Assembly: GCF_905220415.1 (NCBI RefSeq) | Contig: NC_059568.1 | Span: 7,626,001 to 7,690,000, forward strand | Direction of reading: 5' to 3' | Origin: Colias croceus | Lineage: Eukaryota > Arthropoda > Insecta > Lepidoptera > Pieridae | DNA length: 64,000 nucleotides | Part shown: piece after piece, positions 45,601 through 60,600 of the stretch | How positions within the stretch are numbered: position 1 is the stretch's first letter | How the letters are laid out: each line of letters begins with the position of its first letter | The notes under the pieces: model-generated | The model's database searches: none | The model's input: only the letters and a program-made list of their open reading frames with translations | Told to the model about the DNA's origin: nothing | Program-made: the position numbers and the translations under genes

Positions 45601-48600
45601 AATATTTTATTTTATATAACAAATAAACTGCAAGGATCTTTGTTTCAGAGTGAAATCAAATATTTTTCAAAGTATTTTATAAAAAAAGTTGATCAAATAA
45701 CTTAAAGTCGAAACAACTTGTTGTGAAAAATGAACTAAAAAATAAACTTTTCTATTTTATATTTTACAGTTATGCTACATTTTACTCAATTCTAGCTCGA
45801 AACCTAAAAATATAAAAATACATACGGGGTAAAATGTTTTCTGTTTCTATTTCAATAACAAAAATAGAAGTGTAACTCATCTAATTCCTAAAAGAATTCA
45901 TATACTTATTTGTATATTTAACTACACGGCGTTGCTTTTTCGTTCCTGAATGATAAATAAGCAATGATTAATTTGCTACTAAATATACCTACATTAACCT
46001 TCATAGTAAGTATTCCAGAATTGAAATGTATTCTTATTTAAGGATCCGTATGTAAAAGCTTATGCGAATATAGTATTTCATGAGATCATAATAAAGGAGT
46101 AAAACAAATTTTCTTCATAAGGGAACAGTTTTAATTTCCATGAGAAGCCGACTGAAAATTCAATTTCACATATTATCGTCGTTTCTTTTTTATTTTTAAT
46201 AAAAAATTAGAATCTCGACGCTCCTTCGCTAAATATTCGCATCTCACTAGCTGAGCGCTTCTCTGAAAATTTATTGGAAATTTAATCTCTAACATGCTGC
46301 ATATTGAAGAAATCGCTGATATGGCTAGATTAAAAGGGGTTTTAGTTTATTTTTAGTATTTAGATTGCTTTTCAGAATATGCTCGATATTCATTTTAAAC
46401 TCGATAAAGTAGGATTAATAAACAGTTTTATCATATTTTTGTGGTTGTTAAATGCAATAAAGACGTTAAAAAATTAGTCTTCATTCTATTGAAAGTAAAA
46501 AGTCGAAAATTCACAAGTCAATTCAAAAAAAAACTTAATATTCCTAACGGGGTTTTTCAAATAAACGTTATTTAAAGTTGATAGTATATTGTAGTTACCT
46601 GCATGTTTATTCATGAAGTTGATAGCAACAACGTTCATCACAATTAACGCCATGAACAGGCAATGAATAGATAATGACATCATTACATGCAAATTATTTT
46701 TTCGCTTCTATTCCGCTGTTAAGCGTTTACCATTAAAACTTTAATAAAATTTCAAAAAACAACGTAATAATTAAGTAGAACTAAAAATATATACAAATTA
46801 TTCTAATTGCTCGAAAATTTTTGTTGAGTATTTAGTATTTCAATCCGTAATTGATGTCGTTATTAAAGAACATCTTGATAAAATTTTGTTTCGATTTTAC
46901 TTAGATTTGCAAGACGGAGAACCTAAATAAGAATATTAAGATTTCACTTAAATGCTTGTACGTTAATTTTATTGAAGTTAAAAACCATTTAGAAAATTAT
47001 TTTATAAATTGAAAGGTACATTATTCGCCCGACTTTTTCGTGTTCAAATGATAAGTTTGTAACAAGTACCTAAATCTATTCAAATCTTAAAAGTTAAAAT
47101 TCTATTACTCCAGTCAGTCAAGACAATCAATTCACAATAATTCCAAAAGTTTTCAAATTTCGGTCAAGTGAAATAGTACATTGGGACGACAGTAAATCTC
47201 ATTTTGCATTGCAATTAAATTATTTTTTGCTGTATGGCCGTGAAAAAAATTCCAAAAGTTCTGCAAACTTGGGGAAGTTTTCGATATAATATTTCATATC
47301 AAGTATTAAATTTGCAACCAATCTTACGTACGGAACATCTTTTGATATTGCAAAATGAGATTTATTGTCGTCCCAATGAACCATTCACTTGACCGAAGTT
47401 TGAAAACTTTTGGAAATATTGTTAAATTTGCGATTTCGAATGTCGATACTGACTGATGTAATGTTGCGGAAAACAAGATACATAATGATTATAACTGTAT
47501 ACAGGGTGTTACGGATTATGTACGGATGTACAGATTAGTGTATTGATCTTAGGATTACGTTTCATTACAAAACTTTTAAAATTGTCTGTAATAGCGGAGA
47601 GGTATATATGTCGATCGCGCGGATCTATTAATAGAAAAAGAGCGTTAGCACACGTGTCAGAAGTGAAATTTCTTTGGCAAGATTCAAGATACCAAAATCG
47701 TCCTTAGTCCATGACGTGACGGTATTGCCATGACGCTACCATAAAATTTTACTCTCGCCGCGCCTAATTAAGTTTAACTTCAAATTTACAATCATACACC
47801 AACCTTTGCTCTGGAACACGGAGAGGAACTGGTCGCACGATGACAGCGACCACGGGTTGGCGCCGTCCGCCACGAGCAGCATGCGCAGCGAGCTGAGCGA
47901 TATCTCCTTGTGGTCGCGCGTCGCTAGCAGGCCCCAGTGCAGATCGCGCGACTTCACTATCGCCACCGATGCCCTAACAACCATCGTGAAACAATTACGT
48001 AATGCTTTTACTCCAACCTGTATGTCATGGGCCCTCCACATAATCAATGAGCAGCATTGGGCAAGCAAGTAGAGGCAAAATTTTAATGACGGTATCATTA
48101 AAATTTTGCCTCTTCTTGATAAATTTTAATGATGCCGTCATTGTAGATGTTTATTCATAATAGCAGTATTGGCGGCAAACACCGACTATCATTGGTTAGG
48201 CCAACACTGCCCATTGTGTGGAGGGCCCATAACGTACTGTGCGTAAATAGTCCGTTCGAAGAAAAATTTCGCTTTTCTTTTAAGAAAATATGTCTTCTTA
48301 AGATATTTTTTTTTACAATATTTGAGTAGAACAGTGATCGAACCGAGATCTTCAAGTTTCACAGATCACGGCATATTAGCCTAGTTCTGTATATTGTAAT
48401 TTGTAACTTATATGGAAAATTAAATTGCAAATTCTATACAACATTAAACCACTATCGAGACTAAATATTATAAAGTGTGATTAATTACAATTTGAAATGC
48501 TTTGCATACATTTCAAAGCCGCTAAATGTGGTTTGTCAATTGTCGGGCTTAGTATGAGATATTCTACAAATTTAAGCACTTCATAGTTCATACACTATCA

Positions 48601-51600
48601 AGATTCAAGTGCTTCCCGCAACATTCATTTATGTGAATTTCATCGAAATACATTCAATGGGTTGATATTTTAACCAAATCAATCATTTAGCGGCAATATT
48701 TCCTCGTGAAAATGTATCATCAATATTTGGTAAAACAAATAGCAATAATAATAGACATTTCAGATTTTGCCGCAACTGTCCTTTGTATTTTATACATAAT
48801 AAATGAATTGCAATATTGACACATCAATCATGTTATTATTCGTTGATGGGATGATGGGAGCTCAACTATCAAATGTTCATAAAATTATTAGGGAAGTTTA
48901 ATTGTTGAGAAAATAAAAATGCTCCTATTAAATAACAAATTGTTATAATTAATTATATTTTTCAATATGACTTCATCACCTCGAGACCTCGCGTGACGTC
49001 ATCAAACTAGACTGCACTTCAACTTTTATTAACTGCGCTTAGTAATTGTTGTATAAAACATATTGCATGCAACCTTCGCAAAATATTTCCCGTAAAAACT
49101 TTTCATTAGTGTGCTTTCCAGTTAATAACGTAATAACATTCAATTAACACTTCGATTGTGTTTCAGCGGAAAAATACGAAACATTTTATCATTTTCTCTG
49201 TACTTTCAATTACGAATATTAATTTTGCATGTAAAATGTTCGTTATATTTAATTTTAATTATGCCATGATTGCACAATTTCCAACAATTATCTTCATACA
49301 ATTTGAAAATGTTTTATAAAACGTTAATGGATGATTCGAGTTCCCGATACTTGTTTACAAAATTGTACGATAAACATCTGAATTTGTTTAATGTTATGCA
49401 TTTTCAACGAGAAATGTTCAAATATTTGTAACAGTTTGCCTCCTCCATTGCACCTCACCCCACACATTTCACAAGCTTAGTAGCATGTGAATACTGAAAT
49501 TCATACGTGGTAAATACCTTCCCCGGCGGCTGAAGCATGTTCCACGACTCTGCACAGATCTATCTATACAAGTATTTTTGGTTCGATGGATTCTTATCTT
49601 GCTTATTACTATAACCCATTGAGCCCCAAGCGGCCCGATCGGTCCACGACACAATAGATTTTCTATTGTGTCTGTGATTCCGGGGCCTGAGTTAATAAAA
49701 GCTGTAAATTATTTTTTACAAGTCGAACAGAACAGAAGTCGAAGAACGTACCTGTACTTGGTGATCATGTGCATCCAGGACGCGGGGCTGACCTTCATGA
49801 GCGCGTACGGTATGAATATCACGTGCATGCCGTTGAGCACGCTCGCCAGCACGGCGTGCCACAGCCCCGTCTCGCGCTTGAAGTCGAGCACGCACACCAT
49901 GTGCTCGCCCTCCGTGTAGTTGCACGCCACGGACAGCATCCGACAGTGGGCCAGCATTGACGCCCTATAGTGGATATGTTCATGTACACCATTGTGTTGT
50001 AAAGGCAAGATAAAAATTTAAGAAGAAGAGTAAGAATATAAACAAACCAATGGGCCCTCTTTACAAAGGTAAAGGATTGTGTTAAGCGAGTAGACGCAAT
50101 CACGATAGTGAAGAGAGCTTTAAAGTCTATGATCGACCGTAATAATGTAAATTAATGTCAATACGAAATGTCCCTAACATATTTACCTGTACCACAGTAC
50201 GACAGGTCGACTCGTCGCGACGGGCGACTTTGACAGGAATATTGCATACAGAAAAAGCTGACAGAAAAATCAGTCACTTTAGCAGTGTTACTTGGTAATA
50301 GAAAGACATTTTTTTATCTCGTCTCGTTGGGTTCACGATAAACGAAATACGAAAATGTCTGCTCATTACCAAGTTTGATGAATATTACTTCTGAAAGTCA
50401 CTTTAGGAGTACATGTAGTGATTCCCAAATGATCTTTCAATATGACGTCCAACATGATCTTTCGAATTACATGATTAATTAGAGAAATACTTCTGATAAA
50501 TTCATGGATTTAATAAAATTAGAACATGAATTTCAAATTAATAACCTAAATAATAAAAATAACCACAAAGGGTTTTACGTTGAATAACTAATAACTGCAA
50601 TTATAATTGTGCATATAATTTGGATTGCATAGCCTTCCGACATTTGATATACCTAATATGCTTTAAGTTCGCAATACGATTGATCTTATCTTGTATCTAG
50701 GAAGTGAATACTATATTAAATATTAATGTAACACACTATAATACATTATTAAATGTATTCACATTACAATTAAGAAATAATAAATGTTTAAATGTAATTA
50801 ATATGATCACAATTAACTATTTTAATTACACAATAGTTTAAAAATAATCACAATAAAATAACAAAATAAAAATATTCTTTGAGTTATGCCTCTGGTCGTT
50901 AATTAACGAAGCTAATGCTTTAAATCTTTATGATAAAAATATCGTTGAAGATTTAAGTATAAAAAAAATATTAAATTCTAGTTGCCATAACTGGGTTAAT
51001 TATACCCAAACATTTACATTACAATTTTATAAATAGAGTAACCTCGGGAGTTAATTGAAAGAAATAAAAATTTTAACGTTCTAAAGTCAATTGCAATGTT
51101 ATATTCATTTCAATGGATATTTGCGATGAGTGCGAATCTATTAGTATAAAGTAAAGCGGCATCGATTGCGACAAATAGTCTTTTTAATGTCCAAACGACC
51201 CGGACAGTCCGCAATCTCCGCTATCCGACAATAAATTGCATGTTAATTTTTCACCCCCGTGACTGTACTCACATTTCCAATTAAAATGCAATTATGAAAC
51301 GACCCTATTTTTCCAACGTTTGTTTTTAAAGCGAAACGGTTAAACTTCAAACATCTAGCAAGATTAAAATAGCAGCATAAAAATAATGTTATAAAAAGTT
51401 AAATTGAAAGTTTAAGTTGTCGCCATCGCAACGCTACCGCTTTATTAATTTACGACTTTCATAAAGGGTTCTAGATGCACTCGAAACGTTTTATTTTTTA
51501 GCATTTCATCTAATGAGTTATATCCGAACTCTTTTTTTAGAACTGTATTTCTGTAATGAAACTGCTATAGCTTCGGTAACAACAAAACGCTTACAATGCT

Positions 51601-54600
51601 CGTATTTGAGTTAAGTCTGCGACAATTGTACAACCGACTCCGGTATTATTAATCACAGGGCACAGACTCATTAACTGTTTAGAGCAATAATTACACCGAA
51701 CGAGAAAGTATTTAAGACAATGTTTTCCTCTTAGAGTAAACGAATTAAAAGAAGTTTAGAGGGTAAAAAGTGTTTATAGTTCTCTGCTCTGGTTCACTTT
51801 GCAACTACCTATTTTTTTGAGTTCGGTTAAGCGAATAAGCACGTCATACATGATGGTAAATTATAATTTAATTAGTGATACATTGATGTATTTCTCAAAG
51901 TTAAATTAACATTATAAAAAACTCTTGCTTCCAATAACAGCAAAATTGATAGTTATTTTTAATACAGTAAATTATGGTATACAGATGACTGATGAGGACT
52001 AATTTTTAACCAGATCAGCGTGTGCTGCTTAGACTATTTATTCTATTTCTTGAATTCGTTAGCATAAAGCCTGTGCTTTTGTGCCCAACGCCACAAATTA
52101 TTTGCGTAGCAATAACTAAAGTAGTTCAGTAAATTATTTTCGTCTCCATTTGTTTTATTTAAAGACATCAGTCTCATTTTATTGAAGCAACGTGACTTTA
52201 CAGCGAGTTGGCTTCGTAATAAATGTTCAGGTCGGTTTCAGAATTTTACAATTGCATAGTTAACGACGAGTCAAACTTCATTAAATCAGCTTTAGCGCTT
52301 ATTGTCCACTGCCAACTATGTTGTTGCAACACTTCATGTTATTGTTGGATGAATGCAACATTTAATAACGGAATATTATTTATACTCTCAAAAAGTGGTT
52401 GTTGGTATCAATATATACTAATATTATAAAGCTGAAGAGTTTGTTTGTTTGTTTGAACGCTTTAATCTCGGGAACTACGGGTTCGATTCTAAAAATTCTT
52501 TCGGTGTTAGATATCCCATTTATCGTGGAAGGTTATAGGCTATATATCATCACGCTACGACCAACAGGGGTTCAGCCACGGGGGTGAAACCGCGCGAAGC
52601 AGCTAGTCGTAAATGAAAATAGAAGTGTGGCGTTAAACATTTTGTGAAACTTCCAAATATGTTTTGCTGTCTGAATACTACATTTGATGCGCTCGAAAAA
52701 GATTTGCCATTATGAAATCCATTTCCAGTTTATACATTTTAAATAATATGGAACGTGATTAGAAAAGGTAAAAAAAAACTAATGTAGAACTTTAATTTGG
52801 TCCGGCGACGAATTTTATTCAATATTCTCTGGCATCAAATATTATTTCGAACCCACGTAACACAATCCACTTCCATTTTAAAACCATGCAGATTTTTTAG
52901 AATCCACTAAGGCTAAGCGCGCACCACGACTTTATGCAGCGTGATTATTTTATCGCAGAAATACAACGTATGAGTTACTATGAGAATGCGCGCACATACG
53001 TTTAAATAATCGCAGCGATTTTAAAATTGTGATTTGTCACATTTTGCTGCGACTGCTCGCGACGCGATTGTCGCCAAAATGAAATGCAGAATATGAAATT
53101 GTATGGTACCGCGCGCACTGCGATAATAAAATCGCACACTCGGGCCCGGCTGGCACTTCACTTGTGTTTCGTCTGTCCAACAGTAAACATCGTAGTGGTA
53201 TAGGTAGGTACTGTTTGGTAAACATAAACTCAGTAATCATTTATTTATTTAACACTTTATTGTACAAGAAACAAAATATACATAAAGGTTACAATAATAA
53301 AAAAAATAAAAAAGCACAAAGGGCGGCCTTTTGGCGGAATTTTCATTCTATAATAGCCAAAGAATTTTTTGGGATACATCCGAAGTTCATTGTATTTCTG
53401 ACCCGCGGCATCGCCCGCGCAGTCAAAGAAAAACCCGCATAGTTCCCGTTCCCGTGGGATTTCCGGGATAAAACCGATCCTATGTCCTTTCTCGGGTATC
53501 AAAATATCTCTATACCAAATTTACAGACAGACAGAGTTACTTTCGCATTTATAATATTAGTATGGATAAAAGAAACCTTTGACAATTCTATCTGCTGTAA
53601 AATAATGAGTCTAATATAGACGAATTTTCTTGTTTTTTTCTTCTTATCCTCCGAAGTAGTAAATAAAGACAAGCAACTTGTACGAAATCCACGATGAAAG
53701 TGAGTAAGGATCACTATTAAATTATCGCTGTGCGCGCACCGTACTCTCTGCGATTTTCTACAGCGCGTTTTTGAAATCGTGTCGCAAAAATTAAAATCGT
53801 GGTGCGCGCTTAGGCTTACGTGAGTCTATAACTATCAAGTTTCATTTACATTCCAATTTCAAAGATCTCCAATGTTTTTGCGAAATTCCATTTAATTTAA
53901 AATAGCACTCGTTAAAAAGGAAAACTAGACTAGCTAGACTAAAAACTCTAGAATATTTCATCCATGATACAAGAGGATGTATTCCAAACAGTTATCCAAT
54001 GAAGAACTCCAATAAAGCCGCTTCAGAAAACAATGTTGCAAACAGTTTATGAATCGGCTTAATGAGCAATTGTTCCGTGAACTTTGGCAAAATAGTCCGC
54101 ATCGTTCAAAAAAAGATCAAATATGGAGTTAACATCTATCGGTTTTGCTATTTCAGTACTTTTAGCTAGACGATTGGAAATGTAAATTACGATTTGCTCC
54201 TTGCTGCAAAAACTGTTTGTTAACATTGAATAATAATCGAACGATAAATCCGACTGCGCCTCGGACGTAAATATGTGTGAATAGGACATAAGAATCAGGC
54301 TTCACTGTATCGATATAGAATAGAAATGCACATTTTCGAGAATCCCACGCTTTATTGGAATAAAGATATTACATATATAGAATTATGACATCTCTCACGG
54401 TATGGTCGTAACTTAGAAAATTTATAGGTCCATCTACTTTATGCAACCAGGGTAATGACTTTTTTAAGCAAAATTAAATAGAAATATTTCACAGTTCAAT
54501 TTTAAATCGATAGAAACGTAACATATTGTGTTGTTTATTATTTTATTCTAATTTTTGCAAAAATATGAACAAAACTTGACACGGGCATAATCTGTCCTCC

Positions 54601-57600
54601 GTTTGATTTGCATTTGCATTTCGTACTTTCTATTCAAAAAGATCACTTTTCATTTCAAAACCAGAAAAGGATGGAAATAAATACAATTTTTAATTTATAT
54701 GGTCTCTCCAAGTATCAAGATCATAATTTCTTTTACAAAATTCACCTTTTTTTCTTTTTTTTAAGATTTTTTTTCTCCTACATCACTCACCTCGTAACAA
54801 TAACGCCCATGGCCGACCCGTCCGCGGCGGACGTGTGCTCAATGTGCGCCGGCGTGTCCTCCGCGGGGCGCGGCGGCGGGATCCAGTCGCGCGGCGGCCG
54901 CGGCAACTTCTCAGTCGACACCCAGTGGAGGGACGGCCAGCCGCGGAACGAGACCACGTCACCGGAAGATGTTTTCGGCAGCCCTGTGCCGGTTACACAC
55001 AAGAAATAAGAGGATGGTTTACGCTATCGTGTCCCGTTCGGGGCTTTTCAAGACGAACGTCAATCATTGGTACTGCCTGTAAATCAGCGCTGTTTTTTTT
55101 TTTCAGCATTTTGCTGAGGCTGTGTCTATTTGCCTCATTAAATTTTAAGATAAATTTTGTATATAGTGTGTTTTTGGCAAAAAAAAGTATTTTCTTTCCT
55201 TCTTTTTGAGTTGTCTCTCGGTGTTAGCCAGAAGGTCTAATACATCTCAACGCGGACGTGTAGGTGAACGGAAGGTTCGAGATGGTAGCGACATGCGCAA
55301 GGGCGTCCCCATGAAGGGGATCACGACCTCGGCATGAGCTGTCGCTTTCCGTCCGGGACGTGATCAAACATTATTATATATACTTTTTGTATGAAGTTAT
55401 TCATGCCCGTCCCGATACAGTGTAGCGGGAATCATGCTAAAAGCAGTTAGAAAGGAAAGAATTCCTTATTTGTTTTAGAACGCAAGTCGCCCTACCTCTC
55501 AACATTTAATTCCACTAGAAGCAAGATAGCCAATGCGTACTCGCATCACCTATATGTAAGCTCTTGATACTAAAGCAAACGCTGTGCTGAAGGGCACTCA
55601 CCCAAAAGTAATTTATTTTCAAATATGAACGCGCCCTCCCCTGCTCTAACCTAACCGCTTTTATCTGTTCTGTAAAACTGGTCCGTTAAAACTTGACAAT
55701 TTGTAAATACCCTAACATAAACATGTTTTATTATCTCATATATTATATCTTATATAAAAAACGACGCGTGGCACTCGGGGACTGCCGCGGTAAAGCTATT
55801 GCAATTTGCATGCTATGCCTTCAAGCCACAACTCCGCCCGTCGGAGTGGGGAGCGTGAGGTTTTTTCGTTACGGAATTTCTCGATTCGGTCCCCGCGCTC
55901 AAGGCCCGCGATTGAAGCTATGCAATAGCTTAAAATATTATGATGATAGAAAGTTTCAGTAATAAAGCTCATACAAGTTTATTTCATTTTTACCAACCCT
56001 ACTATTTAGTACTCACCTATTTAGGTGAGGTAAATTTTCGGTTTTTAAAAAAACCTTGGTAGTATTCTAACTTATGAATATTGAACTAATATTAAAGTAC
56101 CGATGTGAATCAATCAGTAAATAATTATATTTAACGAGATCTCAGTCTTCTGCCCAGTAGACGACAGGATGTATAAGAAAAAACATCCGTTTCTATTAAA
56201 GCATCATTAAAATTATTTGATTTCTTAATAATTATTTATTATTTACTAATTAATTATTGTTTATTTCGGTCATGTAGTGGGTGGTGAGTTCCAATATCCT
56301 GCCACCCCCGACCGACTCAATGAATTCAGACGTATTGTACTTATTAATGTAGGACTGATTGTCACAGCGTGGAGCTAGTTATTTTTCTCCACAAGACACT
56401 TGTGAGAAACAAGAATCTTTATTGGTTGTAACTACTGGAATTCACCCCTGTTAAGTTTTTATTTCTAAAGATACGATACATATCGATAAAAAAATTGTAC
56501 ATTATTAATATAAAACTAGCAGCTTCTCATAAGTGCATATTATGATACCTAGTCGTAACGTACATGATATAACAAAACAATATTTAACAAGATTTATGTA
56601 CTCTTCATTGGGTTCAATCTTCAACAAGAACGGTACAATTTCATTAGTACCGTAGACAAATATGTAATAGGTAATTAAATTTTTGAAAAATTTGGCGTCT
56701 GTAACGAGATTGTGCACAAGACATGTTACAGTACACTGCAAATACAAGTGTACTCCCTATTCAATCAATTTGATGGACGAATATGATTTAATACTGCTAT
56801 TATATTTCCTTCGTCCAATCATTCAATTGGAAAATATATATTAATTTCATCGTTTGGGGAAACATAATCTTTTTCATAGGGCTTCCAAAACTAATTTCAA
56901 TTTACCGCTATCAATGAAGCAATTAATTAAGATTCATTCGAAAACCAATCTGTGGAATACATAAAATAAAATATTAATATTCGACTCAATAAATATGAAA
57001 ATGTTATCAATAATAACGTAAATAAAAATTTGGTTCGAAACATATACAAGTTTCAAACCGAATTATTAACACGCAAATTGAGTAAACCATTTCAATTTCA
57101 GAACGATTGGTTTAGGCGAACGGTGAAAATGTTACCTGACGCATATTGAAAACGCAATCCAATAACGGCAAACGACTGGTTTCAGTATCAACACGGTTTT
57201 ACGTGAATTTCGCGGAATATGGCCAAAGCTTAAATGAAAATTCTGACAACATTTCACAGCAAAGACTGATTGCATTCACAAGAAATCCAGTTTCACAAAC
57301 GATACTTCGGAGCTTCAAAACTTATTAAATTTTATTTCACTTCAATACGTAGCCGACATCCGCTTAGTTAGTGTAGATGAAAGAATTTTTTTATTTCTAC
57401 AATAAGATCAAATGAAAACTTTATTGCATCGCTCTTTCAGTTGTTCCAATAAAAACAATTATGAAAATGTTTACAGTTGTTGTTATGACGAGTTTATAGC
57501 TATTTGTTTTTACCGAAGTAACAGTCACGCCTTCATGTACACAATTGATACAAGTTGACAAAAATTAAACTCTTTACCGATCACACACACAAACTGATTA

Positions 57601-60600
57601 TATTTATATATAAAAAAAAAACTAAGAAACAAAAATCAAAACAATTATTACATTTTTTTGTCCAATTTTTTATTTTTTCTCGCTCTGATGAAATCTTAAA
57701 TAACGAAATATCTGAAATACGCTCCAAACACCAACTCTCTCACAACTCAAAGCACCAACTATTTTCAATGTAAGAACTCACCTTTCAAACACGCATCCGA
57801 AGTCAACGCGTACTGGATCCCACAGGATCCGAGCAGGAATCCCACTTGCTGGAGCCCCGCATCCCGCCTGGTCAACGGCACCTCTATAGGCACCGGCACC
57901 ACCCCTGCTTGAAGGCACCCATAGAACGCGCACATGAAGTTTATCGGGTCATTATTAGGGTACACTAGCGCCACTCTGTCCCCTGGCTTCAGGGTACTGT
58001 CCCCTGTTATGGGCCCCCCGCTGCTGGACTTCGATGTAAAAGCTTTGTTGAGCAACGCGTACGCGATCTTCAGTGAGCGGCTGAGTAGCTTTCCTGTTGG
58101 ACGATATTATGTCAAGACTGTTTATAAATGACTGCCTTATTATAAGCCAAGTTCCTGTCAAAACTTTAGAACTACTAGTTTGAGAAACGTAAACTTCGAC
58201 TAATTAAGAAACTTATTATCAAACAGTTTTCCTCTTTAAAATAATTAAGTAATAAGAGAGGTACAGCAAAAATGTAAACAACGTTATAGCAAACTATGAA
58301 TATACACACTGATTTAGACTTAAGCTATTCCTTCTTACACGTTAAATAAGATACACAGAGAAATTCAAATTGTACGAATAATTGAAAGTGCGCTCACCAT
58401 ACGTCAAAGAGTTGCTGAGCTTCCCGTTCGGATCGAGTACGGTGGCGACATTCGCTTTAAATGAAGCCGTGCCGTATCTTTGTAGTGCTGCTTCTAAATT
58501 CCTCGGCAACCCGGCCGGTACCACCAGCTGTTCACCGACTGCTGGAGTCATAGTTCCTCCTTCTGGTTTAGGGGCGTTAGGATCTTTTGGATTTGCCGCG
58601 ATTTCTAACTCAATATCGTCATCTTCATAAAATTCCGGCAGCGGCCTCCGTTTCGGCCGTTTGAGCGTATTTAGAAGTTGTTGTATCTTGGCTGACACCT
58701 ATTAAAAAAGTGATGAATTTATTTAGTGTCGCTAATGATTGCACATTAGAATAGAAACACTAAAAAGCAATGATAAATACTGAAAACTTTTATACGCTAT
58801 ACTCAATATTAATTAAATTTTCAAAAGTCGCGTTCTGTGAAACGTTGTTTACTTCGTAACTGTTCTACGTTGCATCGATTTTATCTTGTTTCGTGTAAAT
58901 AAAACTTTAATTTCCCATGCTGCGTACAACACGACATACTTTGTGCAGACACGAGGGATACCTACGTATAGGAATATTTTAAACCGATGCAGAGTCTTAT
59001 GATATCCAGAAAAGGAAATTTATGTGAAATATGTTATTAGGTCCCCGAAGGCTTAAGTCATTTTGTAACCGTTTTGATTTCCCAGAGGTGAGCACACACT
59101 CATGATTATGCCAACGTCTACAGCTCGCCTCGAGGTATGATTGCCAGCAACAGTCATAAATCGAATTTATACTTGAGCATAGCTCGTCCCGTCGTATTGT
59201 AAAATCTGCAGCTTTTAAATGACCACAGAGTACGAAACAATATGTGACGAAAATATGTGGTTGTCATTGTCATTGTTGTCATTCGTCCGAATATTTAAGC
59301 CCAAATAGCAAATTATACAAGAATAAAATAATAAATTACAAACGTAATAATTAATTTTCTATTGAGCCCTTCTAAAATTTTAATTTGTAATCAAATCCAT
59401 TTACTATCTAAATTTCCTCAAAGTTCTATAAAAAAAGTACCTCCAAATGAAAACTTCCGACCTTCCCCCAGTGCCCCACAATTAACAAATCAAACACGTA
59501 TTATTACCTTCCACCTGCCGGTGCCAGTGCCGGTGTCCTCCGGCTGCGAGTAGCACTGCACCCGGTCAGCGACGAGCGCTCCCCCGCGACGGGCTCCCGC
59601 GGACGTGTGCGTCACATCAGGTTGGATATCTAGCAAATATTACCACTTTTACTGTAACATGTTTTTACAAAGACAACACGCTGAATGCCAATACGAAAGT
59701 CAGCTAATTGCCCAACTCATACAGGCGAATGAGCCAGATATAGGAATTTTGTTTTAAATATTTATTTTTAAAACACACTATAAACTTTTGACATCATTAC
59801 GAGAAATTAAGGATATCGATTCGGCTGATTGATTCATTTCGATCATGTTGAATGGGGTTTAAACTATTTTTAATCGTCGATCCCAAATTACTTCCGTTTC
59901 AGGGACGTTAGGTCAAAAATAAAAAATAAAATTACTGTTCAATATAAAACACCGTGTCATCAACACGTATTATTTTATATTTTAAAGTGACAGGAAAGGG
60001 GTTTTGGTTACGACACTATTCCCTAAAAAGCTTCTTCTAAGTCTATTCAATCCCCCGATTACATAGCTATCTTAGTATTACAACTTCTGTTTCACACCCA
60101 ACAATTTTCAGTTAGAAGCACTTTGTTGAATCAAGCTTTACATCACGTCCAGGCGAAGCTGCAATATATTATCGTGTATAAACAGCTCATGCAGAGAGAT
60201 TAAGTTTTGAGAAATGGGTGTTAGCGTCAATCTAAAGTTCTCCGTTCAGCGAAGTTGGCCGTGCGGTCGACGAGCAGTTTTTCCATCGTTATCTGATTCA
60301 AACTTTCCCTGTACATTCGTTAAATGCGTGAAACCAGCGAGAACATTTTTATCACTACCCTTTCATGTTTCTTCGTCGCTTTACACTATTCTGTGGAAAA
60401 TTCAATTTACAACTTTCCAGGTATCGGCGATTTATTTATCAACTTGCTGTTTGTCCTCTCTGTTTGCACGTGACGTTTGGCACGTTCATTATTGCTTCAA
60501 GTGCGTAGGAGGACTATTTAATTTGCAAGGACGGGAAGAGGAAATGATCGTTGCTAAATGAATATTTGATCTGTAAAACATTAAATTGCGTAGTTCGCTG

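Larger units (their letters stand above)
44820..47803. other. Large DIP2 intron
   Basis: Three kilobases between exons h and i. Contains the LINE fragment at 45050-45180, the MITE at 47132-47416 and a CAGGGTGTTACGGATTATG repeat stub (about 47502-47530). The rest is AT-rich and unremarkable. Confidence 0.5.
49965..54790. other. Largest DIP2 intron
   Basis: 4.8 kb between exons f and g. Holds a MITE fragment (50052-50170), a SINE (52414-52608) and the 907-bp TIR element (52910-53816). An unexplained 76-codon frame lies at 54059-54289. Confidence 0.5.
54984..57781. other. DIP2 intron between exons e and f
   Basis: Contains the GC patch at 55225-55375 and the retroelement copy at 55757-55936; otherwise AT-rich. 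Confidence 0.5.

Noticed and set aside
52470..52490. GGTTCGATTCT box in a SINE as a tRNA gene
   Set aside because: No cloverleaf around it; it is part of a Metulj-like repeat.
54059..54289. 76-codon minus-strand frame in the largest DIP2 intron
   Set aside because: Composition is protein-like, but there is no family match, an upstream in-frame stop, and no convincing splice sites. Kept only as a note.
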